Shown: piece by piece, positions 41,309 to 49,802 of the stretch | How positions within the stretch are numbered: the first letter of the stretch is position 1 | Layout: the number at the start of each line of letters is the position of its first letter | Assembly (NCBI GenBank): GCA_905207625.1 | Contig: CAJLLT010000001.1 | Span: 62,001-126,000, forward strand | DNA: 64,000 nt | From: an uncultured Eubacteriales bacterium | Lineage (GTDB): Bacteria > Bacillota > Clostridia > Oscillospirales > UBA644 | Direction of reading: 5' to 3' | The notes under the pieces: generated by a model | Databases searched by the model: none | Told to the model about the DNA's origin: nothing | What the model saw: only the letters and a program-made list of their open reading frames with translations | Translations under genes and position numbers: made by a program

Positions 41309-42853
41309 TTATTTGAATTTCAGTATTCCGAGAAGTCCTCTCTTGAGTATCCGTCCGCCGGCGCTTATAAGCTGTGTCTCGATTTTCGAGCGACGTCTTT
41401 CCGCCGCGCGTTCCTTTTTTGCCGCCTTCCGTTCCGCGTCCTTTTCCTTTTTCTTTGCCGCGGCGGCATCTGCCTCCTCTTTATCTTTCCTGAGTTTTTC
41501 CTTTTCAGCCTCAAGTTCTTCACGCTGACGCCGGAGCTCCTGACGCTCTGCCTCCTCCGCATTTCTTTTCTGCAGGACCTCGTACGCGCTCTCATTATCC
41601 ACCGCCCGTTCGTATTTGCCTGCCACAGGGGAAGATGCCATGCAGAACCGGCGTTCCTCTTCCGAGACAGGGCCCATGCGGCTTTCGGGACAGATCATCG
41701 CGGTTTTCTGTACAATCTGAGGAATACCATTCCGGTCAAGTGCGGAAACAAGCGCTTCCCCGGTCCCCAGGTTCATGATGACCTCTTCGGAATCAAATGC
41801 GGGATTGACCCGGAAGCTTCTGGCGGCGACTCGTACGGATCTCTGCTCCGCCGGGGTATACGCCCGCAAAGCATGCTGGACACGGTTGGAAAGTTGCGCA
41901 AGAACTGTATCCGGGATGTCCGACGGGGACTGGGTGACAAAGTAAATTCCCACCCCTTTGGAACGGATAAGCTTTACGGTCTGTTCTATTTTTTCCACGA
42001 GTGCCTTGGGCGTGTCGCTGAAAAGGACATGAGCCTCATCGAAAAAGAATACGAGTTTCGGTTTATCACCGTCACCGACCTCCGGCAGCGCCTCAAAAAG
42101 CTCAGCCATCAGCCACAGCAGAAACATGGCGTAGAGTTTCGGGTATCTGAAAACCTCCCTGCAATGCAGAACGTTTATATATCCCCTTCCGTCCGGAGCC
42201 GTTTTTATCCAGTCGAAGATGTCTATTTCGGGTTCCCCGAAAAACGTTTCGCCGCCCTGCTGTTCAAGTGGAATCAGAGCCCTGGTAATTGCGCCTATGC
42301 TTGCCGTTGCCATATTTCCGTATTCCTGGGTGTATTCGGACCTGTGGGCGGAGACATAGTTTATCACCGACCGCAGATCCTTCATATCCGTTATTTTCAG
42401 TCCCTTATCGTCGGCAATACGGAAAATTGTAGTCAGTACACCCTGCTGAACCTCTGTCAGACCCAATATCCGGGAAAGAAGTTCCGGTCCTATATCCGAC
42501 ACCGTTGTTCTGACGGGATGACCGCCCTTGCCGTAAATATCGTAAAACACCGTAGGATATCCCCGGAAGCAGAATCTGTCCCTGATTCCGAATTTATCAA
42601 TACGTTTCTGCATTCCCTCATTATCCGTACCGGGAACACAGATGCCGGACACATCACCCTTGACATCGCACATGAACACGGGAACCCCGGCGGCTGAAAA
42701 AGACTCCGCCAGGACCTTCATTGTTACTGTTTTACCGGTACCGCTGGCGCCGGAGATCAGTCCATGCCTGTTACACTGATCAAGATACATATAAACAGGG
42801 CTTTTTTCCGCATCGTCGGCAATTCCGAGATATATCTTCCCGTTTTCGTACAT
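41309..42853 (-). CDS. HerA-like ATPase (DUF853 family)
   Basis: The 514-residue P-loop ATPase has Walker A GASGTGKTVTM, FMCDVKGDVSGI, Walker B KLVFFFDEAHVLF and VTQSPSDIPDTVLAQLSNR, the DUF853/YjgR pattern of FtsK/HerA motors. A charged coiled tail follows (EELEAEKEKLRKDKEEADAAAAKKKEKD region). It probably starts at ATG 42853. The role of the family is unclear; DNA or envelope remodelling has been suggested. It is monocistronic. Confidence 0.88.
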   Translation of the reverse strand: MYENGKIYLGIADDAEKSPVYMYLDQCNRHGLISGASGTGKTVTMKVLAESFSAAGVPVFMCDVKGDVSGICVPGTDNEGMQKRIDKFGIRDRFCFRGYPTVFYDIYGKGGHPVRTTVSDIGPELLSRILGLTEVQQGVLTTIFRIADDKGLKITDMKDLRSVINYVSAHRSEYTQEYGNMATASIGAITRALIPLEQQGGETFFGEPEIDIFDWIKTAPDGRGYINVLHCREVFRYPKLYAMFLLWLMAELFEALPEVGDGDKPKLVFFFDEAHVLFSDTPKALVEKIEQTVKLIRSKGVGIYFVTQSPSDIPDTVLAQLSNRVQHALRAYTPAEQRSVRVAARSFRVNPAFDSEEVIMNLGTGEALVSALDRNGIPQIVQKTAMICPESRMGPVSEEERRFCMASSPVAGKYERAVDNESAYEVLQKRNAEEAERQELRRQREELEAEKEKLRKDKEEADAAAAKKKEKDAERKAAKKERAAERRRSKIETQLISAGGRILKRGLLGILKFK

Positions 42854-42934
42854 AGCTTTACCTCTTGAAGTCTTATGTTTATTCTCCGGCTCCGGAAGCC
42901 GGAATATCAATTCATATTGGTTATCGACAAGTTC

Positions 42935-42963
42935 AGTATATCACATTATTCTCCGTTTGTAAA
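42935..42963 (-). promoter_or_regulatory. Promoter of the HerA-like gene
   Basis: Minus-strand TTTACA (42958-42963) and TATACT (42935-42940) with a 17-base spacer. Confidence 0.7.
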
Positions 42964-43031
42964 GCATCCGCAAATAATTTTTCACATAGGAACAAATAAC
43001 CTGTTGTAAGAAAAATTTCCGATTTTTCCTC

Positions 43032-43060
43032 TTGCGTTTTCTGTCGGGATATGGTATAAT
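43032..43060 (+). promoter_or_regulatory. Promoter of the ECF S-component gene
   Basis: TTGCGT (43032-43037) and TATAAT (43055-43060) with a 17-base spacer. The predicted start is near 43067. Confidence 0.65.
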
Positions 43061-43066
43061 CTGTCC

Positions 43067-43210
43067 GTAGGTCGGTCACGAAGACCGGCGGTGGAGCAGA
43101 AGCTTCCCTGACCCCGGCGAAACACCATAGTACAGTATTAATTTAATTTTATTATTGATGCCAGGAAGGCGTTGTTTTCCCTGAAGGGAAGGCAACGCCG
43201 TTTATTTTTG
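43067..43210 (+). ncRNA. Attenuator-type leader (candidate riboswitch) of the ECF S-component
   Basis: Between the promoter and the gene is a structured leader of about 155 bases. Its 5' part folds as CGGTC/GACCG and contains a GGTG that can pair with a downstream CACC. Its 3' part is a strong hairpin, GGCGTTG (43168-43174) with CAACGCC (43193-43199), enclosing TTCCC/GGGAA, followed by GTTTATTTTTG. That is an intrinsic terminator ahead of the start codon. CTTCCCT in the 5' part could pair with AGGGAAG in the terminator, an antiterminator option. The aptamer class is not one I recognise. Confidence 0.6.
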
Positions 43211-43222
43211 AAAGGAAACTTT

Positions 43223-43759
43223 ATGAAAAACAGAAAAACAGTTAAGAATATCGTATTCTCCGCCATGTGCCTTGCCATTGCTTTTGTCCTGCCCTTCCTC
43301 ACCGGACAGATACCACAGATCGGAAGTATGCTTTCACCGATGCACATACCGGTCCTGCTCTGCGGCTTTCTCTGCGGCTGGCCCTGGGCTTTGGTTGTCG
43401 GCGCCGCGGCTCCTCTGCTCCGTTCACTCGTACTCCATATGCCTCCTATGTACCCCACAGCCTTTTCCATGGCTTTCGAGATGGCAGTTTACGGTGTGGT
43501 TGCGGCACTGATGTACAAGGCACTGCCGAAGAAAAAATGGGCGATTTACGTTTCCCTGATCACCGCAATGGTAGCCGGACGTATCGTATGGGGGACCGTG
43601 CGTTTCTTCTGCGCCGGGCTCAATCCCGATAAATTCGGACTTTCTGCCTTCTGGACCGGCGCCGTTGCAAATGCGATTCCGGGAATTATCCTCCACATAG
43701 TCCTTATCCCCCTGATAGTTATGGCTCTGGAAAAGGCAAAGCTTACGAATAAGGACTGA
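43223..43759 (+). CDS. ECF transporter S component
   Basis: A 178-residue, five- to six-helix membrane protein of the ECF S-component family, starting KNIVFSAMCLAIAFVLPFL, then SPMHIPVLLCGFLCGWPWALVVGAAAPLLRS and ISLITAMVAGRIVWG-like motifs. S components bind a vitamin or metal and use a shared EcfAA'T module, which is not in this window. The substrate cannot be assigned; folate, pantothenate, cobalamin and others remain possible. A premature-terminator leader controls it. Confidence 0.85.
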   Translation: MKNRKTVKNIVFSAMCLAIAFVLPFLTGQIPQIGSMLSPMHIPVLLCGFLCGWPWALVVGAAAPLLRSLVLHMPPMYPTAFSMAFEMAVYGVVAALMYKALPKKKWAIYVSLITAMVAGRIVWGTVRFFCAGLNPDKFGLSAFWTGAVANAIPGIILHIVLIPLIVMALEKAKLTNKD

Positions 43760-43934
43760 TACGAAACAACCCTTCGGGACGAAACAGAAACGCCCCGGGA
43801 CCGGCAGCACCGTCACCGGATAAGAGGTATTTCCTCATCATTTTTAGGCTCTTACATTGGAAAAAACAAATCAAAGAGCTTTTCCGATTACAATATATCT
43901 GCGGTGAGCCTTACCGCAGAATATTCAGGCAGTA

Positions 43935-43968
43935 AAAAAGCCCTCCGTTTTGTAACGGAGGGCTTTTT
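43935..43968. terminator. Bidirectional terminator between ECF S-component and flavodoxin genes
   Basis: AAAAAGCCCTCCGTT (43935-43949) pairs with AACGGAGGGCTTTTT (43954-43968). The rest of 43760-44054 holds no gene I can see. Confidence 0.85.
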
Positions 43969-44054
43969 CCGAGTCTTATATCCCGGGGCTGTGTCCGGAA
44001 AGGGCCTGTACCCACCGGATTTCGGGCGGTTTCACTTATAATTTCCCCGTAAGA

Positions 44055-44690
44055 TTACTTTTCGATACCGAGATCCCGGATCCATCCGGTCACCGTCTCC
44101 CGGTCAGCGTTACTGCCGAATCGCATACCGTCATACCAGGTTCCCGTTCCTGCCATCTCAGCAAGAAGCTTTCCGCTCTGTCCCATGACGGAGGAGGCGG
44201 AGGTGCAGAACGGTATAACCGTCTTCCCGGTAAAATCATTTGCTTTTATAAAACTGTTTACGGGCCAGGCTGCTATCCCCCACCAGATTGGGTATCCGAT
44301 AAATACGGTATCATATTCATCCCAATTGTCCACTGAGACACGCTCCAGTTCCACATCACGGAGAGATTCATCCGAATGCTCCCGGCTGACCCTGCTGTTT
44401 GAGTCTCCCCACTTCAGATCCGCAGATGTATACGCCTGCTTCGGCTTAAGCTCCAACGTATCGGCATCCTGAGCCTGTGAAATATATCCCGCAACGGTTC
44501 CTGTATTTCCCGTGGCGGAAAACCAGACGACAAGTATCCCGGAAACTTTGCCCGGTTCCGTATTGTCCCCGGATGGTGTCGGATCGGTAGCGCCGTGCCC
44601 GGGATCAACGGTTGATGGCCCGCAGGCAGTCAATGTTACAAGCAGAAAAACGGCAATGGTAAAATACAGTATTCTCTTAAGATTATTCAT
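44055..44690 (-). CDS. Flavodoxin-fold lipoprotein
   Basis: The 211-residue protein has a signal ending in the lipobox TLTACG, a Pro/Thr linker, then a flavodoxin fold: the FMN phosphate loop VVWFSATGNTGTVA, YDTVFIGYPIWWGIAAWPV and FCTSASSVMGQSGKLLAEM. It is therefore an exported, lipid-anchored FMN protein, probably a quinone or disulfide reductant at the membrane surface. It is the second gene after the disrupted decarboxylase and shares the MerR-type promoter. Confidence 0.88.
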   Translation of the reverse strand: MNNLKRILYFTIAVFLLVTLTACGPSTVDPGHGATDPTPSGDNTEPGKVSGILVVWFSATGNTGTVAGYISQAQDADTLELKPKQAYTSADLKWGDSNSRVSREHSDESLRDVELERVSVDNWDEYDTVFIGYPIWWGIAAWPVNSFIKANDFTGKTVIPFCTSASSVMGQSGKLLAEMAGTGTWYDGMRFGSNADRETVTGWIRDLGIEK

Positions 44691-44769
44691 ATGCTGTCAT
44701 ACTCCTTCCGGCTCATATCGGATATTGAATATATCGGCCCCGGACAAAGGTTTTCCGGACAGCCCGGGA

Positions 44770-45105
44770 TCAGTCCTTTTGTTCATCGCTCCATATCTCC
44801 TTTGCCATGCGGAAAACTGCCCAGGCTTTGGGCCAACCGCAGTAAAATGCGGCATGGGTAACGATTTCGGCAATCTCCTCTTTGGTAATACCGTTGTTTA
44901 TGGCGGCAATCAAATGATACCTGAAGGATTCGTCCGTCAGCCCCTATGCCATCAGGGCCACAATCGTCACAAGAGAACGGTCTCGCAAAGACAGCTGATC
45001 CTCCCTGCTCCAGACTTCCCCGAACAGAACGTCATCATTCAGTTCCGCAAATTTCGGGACAAATTCTCCCAGAGAATCTCTGCCTGCTGTTTGTTTTATC
45101 GCCAT
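44770..45105 (-). pseudogene. Carboxymuconolactone decarboxylase family protein, interrupted by an in-frame TAG
   Basis: From ATG 45105 (AAGGAGG upstream) the frame reads MAIKQTAGRDSLGEFVPKF ... LRDRSLVTIVALMA, then TAG at 44944-44946. It then continues in the same frame as GLTDESFRYHL ... EIAEIVTHAAFYCGWPKAWAVF to a TGA at 44770. Relatives commonly have Gln at the TAG position (ALMAQGL), so a single CAG-to-TAG change explains the break. About 111 codons in all, normal for CMD/AhpD-like proteins. The two halves are otherwise intact, so the loss is recent, or a sequencing error. Confidence 0.85.
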
Positions 45106-45214
45106 GGTTTCTTCCTCCTTAAGGTCTGTAGTTTTCTTCACCGGGCACAGTCCCCGGGTCCGCCGGAAAGGCCGGTCTGTTCCGGAAGCCGTTCCGGACT
45201 CAGTGTTTGCCTAT

Positions 45215-45245
45215 ATTATATAACCTTAAGTATACTTTAAGTCAA
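45215..45245 (-). promoter_or_regulatory. MerR-type promoter (19-bp spacer) of the decarboxylase-flavodoxin operon
   Basis: Minus-strand TTGACT (45240-45245) and TATAAT (45215-45220) are separated by 19 bases. The spacer holds the inverted repeat CTTAAGTATACTTTAAG (45225-45241). Over-long spacers with a central palindrome are the hallmark of promoters twisted into shape by MerR/NmlR/AdhR activators. No MerR gene lies in the window. Confidence 0.7.
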
Positions 45246-45323
45246 GAGGTTTTTGAAATTTTCCCGAGCAGGCCTCAAAGCCTCCGCACAGCACCATCAA
45301 AATCCGGAATTTCCTTTAACGGA

Positions 45324-45354
45324 AGATATCCACCCGTCATCCGGGTGGATATCT
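45324..45354. terminator. Hairpin in the 45106-45426 gap
   Basis: AGATATCCACCCG (45324-45336) pairs with CGGGTGGATATCT (45342-45354), with GTTTTTCTG on the plus side. It lies beyond the end of the frameshifted HAD gene. It probably blocks read-through between the HAD gene and the decarboxylase operon. Confidence 0.6.
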
Positions 45355-45426
45355 GTTTTTCTGTCCGTAAAAATGCCCTGAGATTTTATCTTTCCTGTAC
45401 AGTCCGGGTTTGCCGTGAATCCGGGG

Positions 45427-46123
45427 CTATATCAGATCCGTCAGCTGAGTCAGTTCATCCACGGCAAAATCTATGCCTTCGGGAACCGGAGAGTTTCTCC
45501 CCCTCTTGTAGTAGCAGGTCTTCATTCCGTACATCGTTCCGCCCGCCGCGCATGTCGGAGGTCAGGGAATCTCCTATTATCAAAGTTTCTTCGGGTCTGA
45601 TTAAAACACTCCGTCCTTCATTCAACCTTGAAAAAGCGTAGTCGAAAAACTCCTTTGCGGGTTTCGATGCCCCGACCTGCTCGGATATGAACATATAGCT
45701 GAAATACTTTTTCATTCCCGCGATATCCAACCGGTGGACCTGCTGCTGATACGGGCCGTTGCTCGCGGCGCAGAGTATATACCTGCCGCTCAGATATTCA
45801 AGAAGTTTCACCGCCCCCGGTTCCGGGATCGCGCTGTCATATATTTTTTCACGGAAATAACGTTCAAAAACCTCTCCGTCAAAATCCATACCCAGCTTGC
45901 GGAAAACCAGTCCCCAACGGATACTCTCCAGCTGACTGAAAGAAAGCTTCCCCTCTTCTATCATGCGCCAGAGCCTGTTATTTTCCTCCGTAAAAACGTC
46001 AAACATATACGGTTCGTATTTCTTCAGTCCGAAGTGGGCAAAGCCCTCCTCCATAGTCTGCCTGACATAAGCTTCAAAGCTCAGCAACGTATTGTCTATA
46101 TCAATAAAAACCGCTTTTATCAC
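45427..46123 (-). pseudogene. HAD-family (YjjG-like) hydrolase with C-terminal frameshift
   Basis: From GTG 46123 (GGAAGGAGG upstream) the protein reads VIKAVFIDIDNTLLSF (motif I), LCAASNGPYQQQVHRL, QVGASKPAKEFFDYAF and LIIGDSLTSDMRGG. At about 45539-45551 the frame must shift by one base to continue as YGMKTCYYKRGRNSPVPEGIDFAVDELTQL to TAG at 45427-45429. Without the shift it ends in an unrelated tail. The G-rich GCGGCGGGCGG tract is the probable slip site. All HAD motifs precede the shift, so a truncated product may still be active. A sequencing error is also possible. Confidence 0.8.
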
Positions 46124-46254
46124 AAGTCCGAACCTCCTTCCGAGGATATGGTTTATTCTAACATAAACCGGGGCAATTGTCAACAGTGCGCACCGTTTAT
46201 GCGCAAATCCGGAAATGTTCAGATTTTCCGGATCGGCTTTTTTGCAAATACCTC

Positions 46255-46283
46255 TTGACAAATAATACTATGCATGATATAAT
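46255..46283 (+). promoter_or_regulatory. Consensus sigma-A promoter of the padR operon
   Basis: TTGACA (46255-46260) and TATAAT (46278-46283) with a 17-base spacer. The spacer contains TACTATGCATGATA, an imperfect palindrome around ATGCAT that could be the PadR operator. Confidence 0.8.
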
Positions 46284-46305
46284 ATCGTACAAAGGAGGGT
46301 ATGAC

Positions 46306-46626
46306 ATGGATATTCAGCTGAAACGCGGACTGTTGGATGTATGCGTCCTGGCCGCGATAAAAAATGAGGACTCGTACGGTTACCGGATAATCAAGGATAT
46401 AAAACCGTATGTGGAAATCTCCGAATCGACCCTGTATCCGATTCTGCGGAGACTTGAAATTGCCGAAATGCTGTCGGTACGAAGCACCGAACACAACGGA
46501 AGACTACGCAAATATTACCACATAACGGAACGCGGGATGAAAAGGATCGAAGATTTTAAAGAAGAATGGAAAGAAGTCATTTCCATTTACAGATTTATAA
46601 GCAAGGAGGAAAACAAAGATGAATAA
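46306..46626 (+). CDS. PadR-family transcriptional regulator
   Basis: A 106-residue PadR-s1 type protein: LKRGLLDVCVLAAIKNEDSYGYRII, then SESTLYPILRRLEIAEMLSVRSTEHNGRLRKYYHITERG (winged helix). AAAGGAGGG precedes the ATG. It overlaps the next gene by 8 bases, the usual PadR-DUF1700 pairing, in which the regulator responds to envelope stress and represses its own operon. Confidence 0.93.
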   Translation: MDIQLKRGLLDVCVLAAIKNEDSYGYRIIKDIKPYVEISESTLYPILRRLEIAEMLSVRSTEHNGRLRKYYHITERGMKRIEDFKEEWKEVISIYRFISKEENKDE

Positions 46627-47863
46627 ACAGGAATTTTTGACTGCCCTTCGCATGAGGCTGTCCGGATTGGCGGAAACCGAAATAGAGAGGCCCCTTAACT
46701 ATTACAGTGAGATGATCGACGACCGGATGGAAGAGGGACTGACCGAAGATCAGGCTGTTGAAGCAATCGGAACAGTCGAACAGGTATCCTCACAGATACT
46801 TGAAGATATGCCCAAAGCACAGACCGTCAGTGCAAATGCAAATGTTTCAAAGGAAGAAAAGATCTTTACGGTAGGAGAGGCTTTTTCCGGCATATCCGCG
46901 GAATGTCTTGAATGCGGCATAGAGTTGTGCCCGGCTGATAACGGGATCTGCCGGATAGTGTTCAGAGAAACAGGCAGTGCCAGAATTTCCGTCACGGTCA
47001 CAGATGATACCCTTTTCATCAAGCGGGAGGGGGAACGGAAATGGTTTGAGAATTTTACGGACCTCAGAGACAAAGCCGCAATCAGGCTATACCTGCCGAA
47101 AAAAGAATACGCGGGGCTCTATATAAAAACCTCCAGCGGAGACGTAAAGGTTCCGGGAGGCTTCGGCTTCACCGCCGTTAATATCGGGACGAAAAGCGGA
47201 GACGTAATGTTCTGCGCCTCAGTTTCCGGCCTTACCGCGATCAAAGCTGTATCCGGTGATATCGGTCTTTACAGCACCTCCTCCGCAAACATTTCCGCAC
47301 AAAGCACAAAAGGCGACGTATCCGCTGAAAATGTCCTTGCGGAAAATGAAATGAAGATCGAAGCCACAAGCGGGGATATCCGGCTGCTGTGCGTAAGGTC
47401 CGGCGAACTTACCGTAGGCTCAGTAAGCGGCGATATAAGTATCGATAAGGCAAGCTCCTTCGGTCTCATCGCCAGGAGTACAAACGGCGACATGGCAATC
47501 CGTAATGTCATTTCGGAGACGGACATTTCAGTATCCGCCGTAAACGGAGACGTAAAGTTGTCCGGGATAAAAGCCAGGGACGTGGTTTCTTCCTCCGTCA
47601 ACGGGGACATAGCCTTTACGTCGGTAACAGCAACAGGCTCAATCCGGATCAGCAATCAGAACGGAGATATTCATCTGACCGAAAGCGATGCCGGAGATCT
47701 GACACTGAAAACCACTTCCGGAGACATTTCCGGCACATTGCTCACGGAAAAAATCTTTTCAGCAACCGCACTCAGCGGCAGCGTCAGCGTCCCCCACACC
47801 TCCTCCGGCGGCAGATGCGAAGCAAAGACCCTCAGCGGAGACATAACCCTCCGTATCAAATAA
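46619..47863 (+). CDS. HAAS (DUF1700)/DUF4097 beta-strand repeat protein
   Basis: The 414-residue protein has an N-terminal HAAS signalling domain (MNKQEFLTALRMRLSGLAETEIERPLNYYSEMI). A long DUF4097 repeat region follows with recurring SGD and NGD turns (KTSSGDVKVPGG, AVSGDIGLYS, SVNGDIAFTS), predicted to be a beta-helix. No membrane helix is obvious, unusual for this pairing. It is translationally coupled to padR and presumed to take part in a membrane or envelope stress response. Confidence 0.83.
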   Translation: MNKQEFLTALRMRLSGLAETEIERPLNYYSEMIDDRMEEGLTEDQAVEAIGTVEQVSSQILEDMPKAQTVSANANVSKEEKIFTVGEAFSGISAECLECGIELCPADNGICRIVFRETGSARISVTVTDDTLFIKREGERKWFENFTDLRDKAAIRLYLPKKEYAGLYIKTSSGDVKVPGGFGFTAVNIGTKSGDVMFCASVSGLTAIKAVSGDIGLYSTSSANISAQSTKGDVSAENVLAENEMKIEATSGDIRLLCVRSGELTVGSVSGDISIDKASSFGLIARSTNGDMAIRNVISETDISVSAVNGDVKLSGIKARDVVSSSVNGDIAFTSVTATGSIRISNQNGDIHLTESDAGDLTLKTTSGDISGTLLTEKIFSATALSGSVSVPHTSSGGRCEAKTLSGDITLRIK

Positions 47864-47880
47864 AGTCCATGACTGCAAAT

Positions 47881-47912
47881 ACCCCGGGTGCATGAAAACA
47901 TGCATCCGGGGT
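47881..47912. terminator. Stem-loop between convergent genes
   Basis: ACCCCGGGTGCATG (47881-47894) pairs with CATGCATCCGGGGT (47899-47912). It lacks a T-run in either direction but sits between two convergent genes. Confidence 0.6.
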
Positions 47913-47927
47913 TCTCTGCGTATTCTG

Positions 47928-49487
47928 TTAAACGGACACCTTTTTGGGATCTGCCATGGCCGTTTCCATATCCGCCTTGAACTCCTCGTTCTGTTCCGGA
48001 TAGGCGGAAAGCATGGGCTCAATCTTCTTCCCTTTTTTACGGTCAAAATAGTTCTTTGTTATCTTTGCGATCTGTCCTGAAAGGAATATGAGAGCAACCA
48101 GGTTCGGCAGAGCCATAAGCCCGTTGAACGTATCGTCAAGCGCCCAGATAAGGTCGGAACTGATGAGAGAAGAGAAAACAATAAGCAGTATATAGACAAA
48201 TTTGAAGACGGTCACCGCTATCTTTCTGGTTTTTTCGGACCTCTTGCGGAAGCAGAAATCCATTGCCTTTTCGCCGTAATAGGACCAGGCAAGGATGGTG
48301 GTAAAGGCAAACAGAGGCAGAATTATAAGAAACGCAACCGTACCGAAGATTCCGAGATTGGAAGAAAAAGTCTGAAGCGCGGTGGCGGAATCCGAGGCTC
48401 CCACAAACTCGCCCGACGCATTGAAGGAACCGAAGAAAGACCCGTCGGCATAGGCACCGCTGCCGATATTCGAGGTCAGAATAACCAGGGCGGTAAGAGT
48501 ACAAATGACGAAGGTGTCGAAAAACACTTCAAAAACACCCCAGAGCCCCTGCTTTACGGGTTCGAGGGTATCGGAAGCGGAATGTGCAATAACCGAAGAC
48601 CCCAACCCCGCCTCGTTGGAAAATACGCCCCGGGCAAGACCTTTTTTAATGATCTGGGAAAATGCGAAGCCGCCCACACCTCCGGCGACAGCCTTCGCTG
48701 AAAACGCACTGGAGAAGATGAGACGGAAGGTTTCGGGAATAGCGGAACCGTTCATACAGATAACAATAAGTGCCATTGCAATAAACAGCAGTGACATAAA
48801 GGGAACAAGCATAGAGGCAATTTTACCGATACGTTTAATGCCTCCGATAATGACCACAGCCGCAAAAAATGCGACGACCGCACCGATAAGCAGTTTGACC
48901 CATGTTTCATCGGTACCAAGCACGGAGGTAAAAGAACCGGTTATTTTGTTTGTCTGGACGCCGCTCATTCCTGTCGCCGCGAACAGACAGAATATTGCAG
49001 CGAGTATACCCAGCCAGCCCTGTTTTATTCCGTATGTAATGTAATAGAATGCGCCGCCGCTGAAGCTTCCGTCCTTTTCCTTGCGACGGTAATACAGACC
49101 GAGAACATTTTCAGAATAATTTGTAACCATGCCAAAGAACGCAGATATCCACATCCACAGGACAGCCCCGGGACCACCGGTCAGGATCGCAGAGGTAACG
49201 CCGATAATATTTCCCGTTCCCACCGTACCGGATATCGCGGCGGAAAAAGCTTCAAACTGAGAAACTGAGTTGTTCCCTCTTTTCGCCTTTTTCTTCCCCA
49301 TATCCTTTACCGCGGGAACGATGGTTGTACTCATGGACTCGCCGAACCTGCGGACCTGAAGTGCCTTTGTACGGACAGTAAGCAGAATACCTGTACCGAG
49401 GATCATAATGATCATCGGCCAGCCCCAGACTATGCCATTGAGCCAATCGTTGGCTTTGGCAACTGCATTGATAACGAAATCCAACAT
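47928..49487 (-). CDS. Sodium:alanine/glycine symporter (AGCS family)
   Basis: The 519-residue transporter has about ten helices and the family strings GTGNIIGVTSAILTGGPGAVLWMWISAFFGM, FSGGAFYYITYGIKQG, ARGVFSNEAGLGSSVIAHS and AYSYYGEKAMDFC-like. It imports alanine or glycine with sodium. The start is ATG 49487 (GGGAGG eight bases upstream). A tandem-type glycine riboswitch and a terminator precede it, so glycine controls its expression by transcription attenuation. Confidence 0.93.
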   Translation of the reverse strand: MLDFVINAVAKANDWLNGIVWGWPMIIMILGTGILLTVRTKALQVRRFGESMSTTIVPAVKDMGKKKAKRGNNSVSQFEAFSAAISGTVGTGNIIGVTSAILTGGPGAVLWMWISAFFGMVTNYSENVLGLYYRRKEKDGSFSGGAFYYITYGIKQGWLGILAAIFCLFAATGMSGVQTNKITGSFTSVLGTDETWVKLLIGAVVAFFAAVVIIGGIKRIGKIASMLVPFMSLLFIAMALIVICMNGSAIPETFRLIFSSAFSAKAVAGGVGGFAFSQIIKKGLARGVFSNEAGLGSSVIAHSASDTLEPVKQGLWGVFEVFFDTFVICTLTALVILTSNIGSGAYADGSFFGSFNASGEFVGASDSATALQTFSSNLGIFGTVAFLIILPLFAFTTILAWSYYGEKAMDFCFRKRSEKTRKIAVTVFKFVYILLIVFSSLISSDLIWALDDTFNGLMALPNLVALIFLSGQIAKITKNYFDRKKGKKIEPMLSAYPEQNEEFKADMETAMADPKKVSV

Positions 49488-49514
49488 AAGGATTTCCTCC
49501 CCCAAAATATGTTT

Positions 49515-49552
49515 ATATAAATAAAAAGAGCTAAACGATTAACGTTTAACTC
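49515..49552 (-). terminator. Riboswitch-controlled intrinsic terminator
   Basis: GAGCTAAACG (49528-49537) pairs with CGTTTAACTC (49543-49552) with one G-U pair. On the minus strand it is followed by TTTTTATTTAT, just upstream of the symporter ribosome binding site. Confidence 0.75.
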
Positions 49553-49599
49553 CGAAAATAGCGCAAAAAGTGCGAATTGAGCGCACCGTTTGCGTATAA

Positions 49600-49765
49600 C
49601 TCCGTCCTTTTGCCTGAGAGATTGGCTTTATGGGCCTTGCACCTTCGGCATCCAAAAATCGGACTTCTCCGGAGAGCTATCCATGCACAGTTTTATCGCC
49701 TTCGCGACACCTGAGAGTGTTACTCCTTCGGGAACGGAGAAGCTTTACGCTATCCCGTAATTTCC
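49600..49765 (-). ncRNA. Glycine riboswitch, tandem aptamers
   Basis: On the minus strand the conserved glycine-aptamer core appears twice: CCGAAGGAGTAACACTCTCAGG, and later GCCGAAGGTGCAAG with CTCTCAGGCAAAAGGAC, each given here in outline. The second matches the consensus very closely; the first has a shortened P3. The element lies between promoter 49803-49831 and the terminator at 49515-49552, upstream of the AGCS gene. Confidence 0.92.
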
Positions 49766-49802
49766 TGCGCACTTCATTTAGCTGTTTTTATTCATTTTTG
49801 CT

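Noticed and set aside
40493..42697. A 734-codon plus-strand open frame
   Set aside because: It lies antisense across the DnaJ and HerA-like genes, both with full family motifs; its own translation shows no domain.
43080..43100. GACCGGCGGT in the ECF leader, resembling an FMN riboswitch
   Set aside because: Only this string matches; the GGGGCAGGGUGAAAUUCCC-like first part and the terminal pairing of the RFN element are absent, and the leader is too short.
44944..44946. TAG reassigned as an amino acid codon
   Set aside because: TAG ends the DUF4956 and ImmA-like genes at natural positions, so the in-frame TAGs are better read as mutations.
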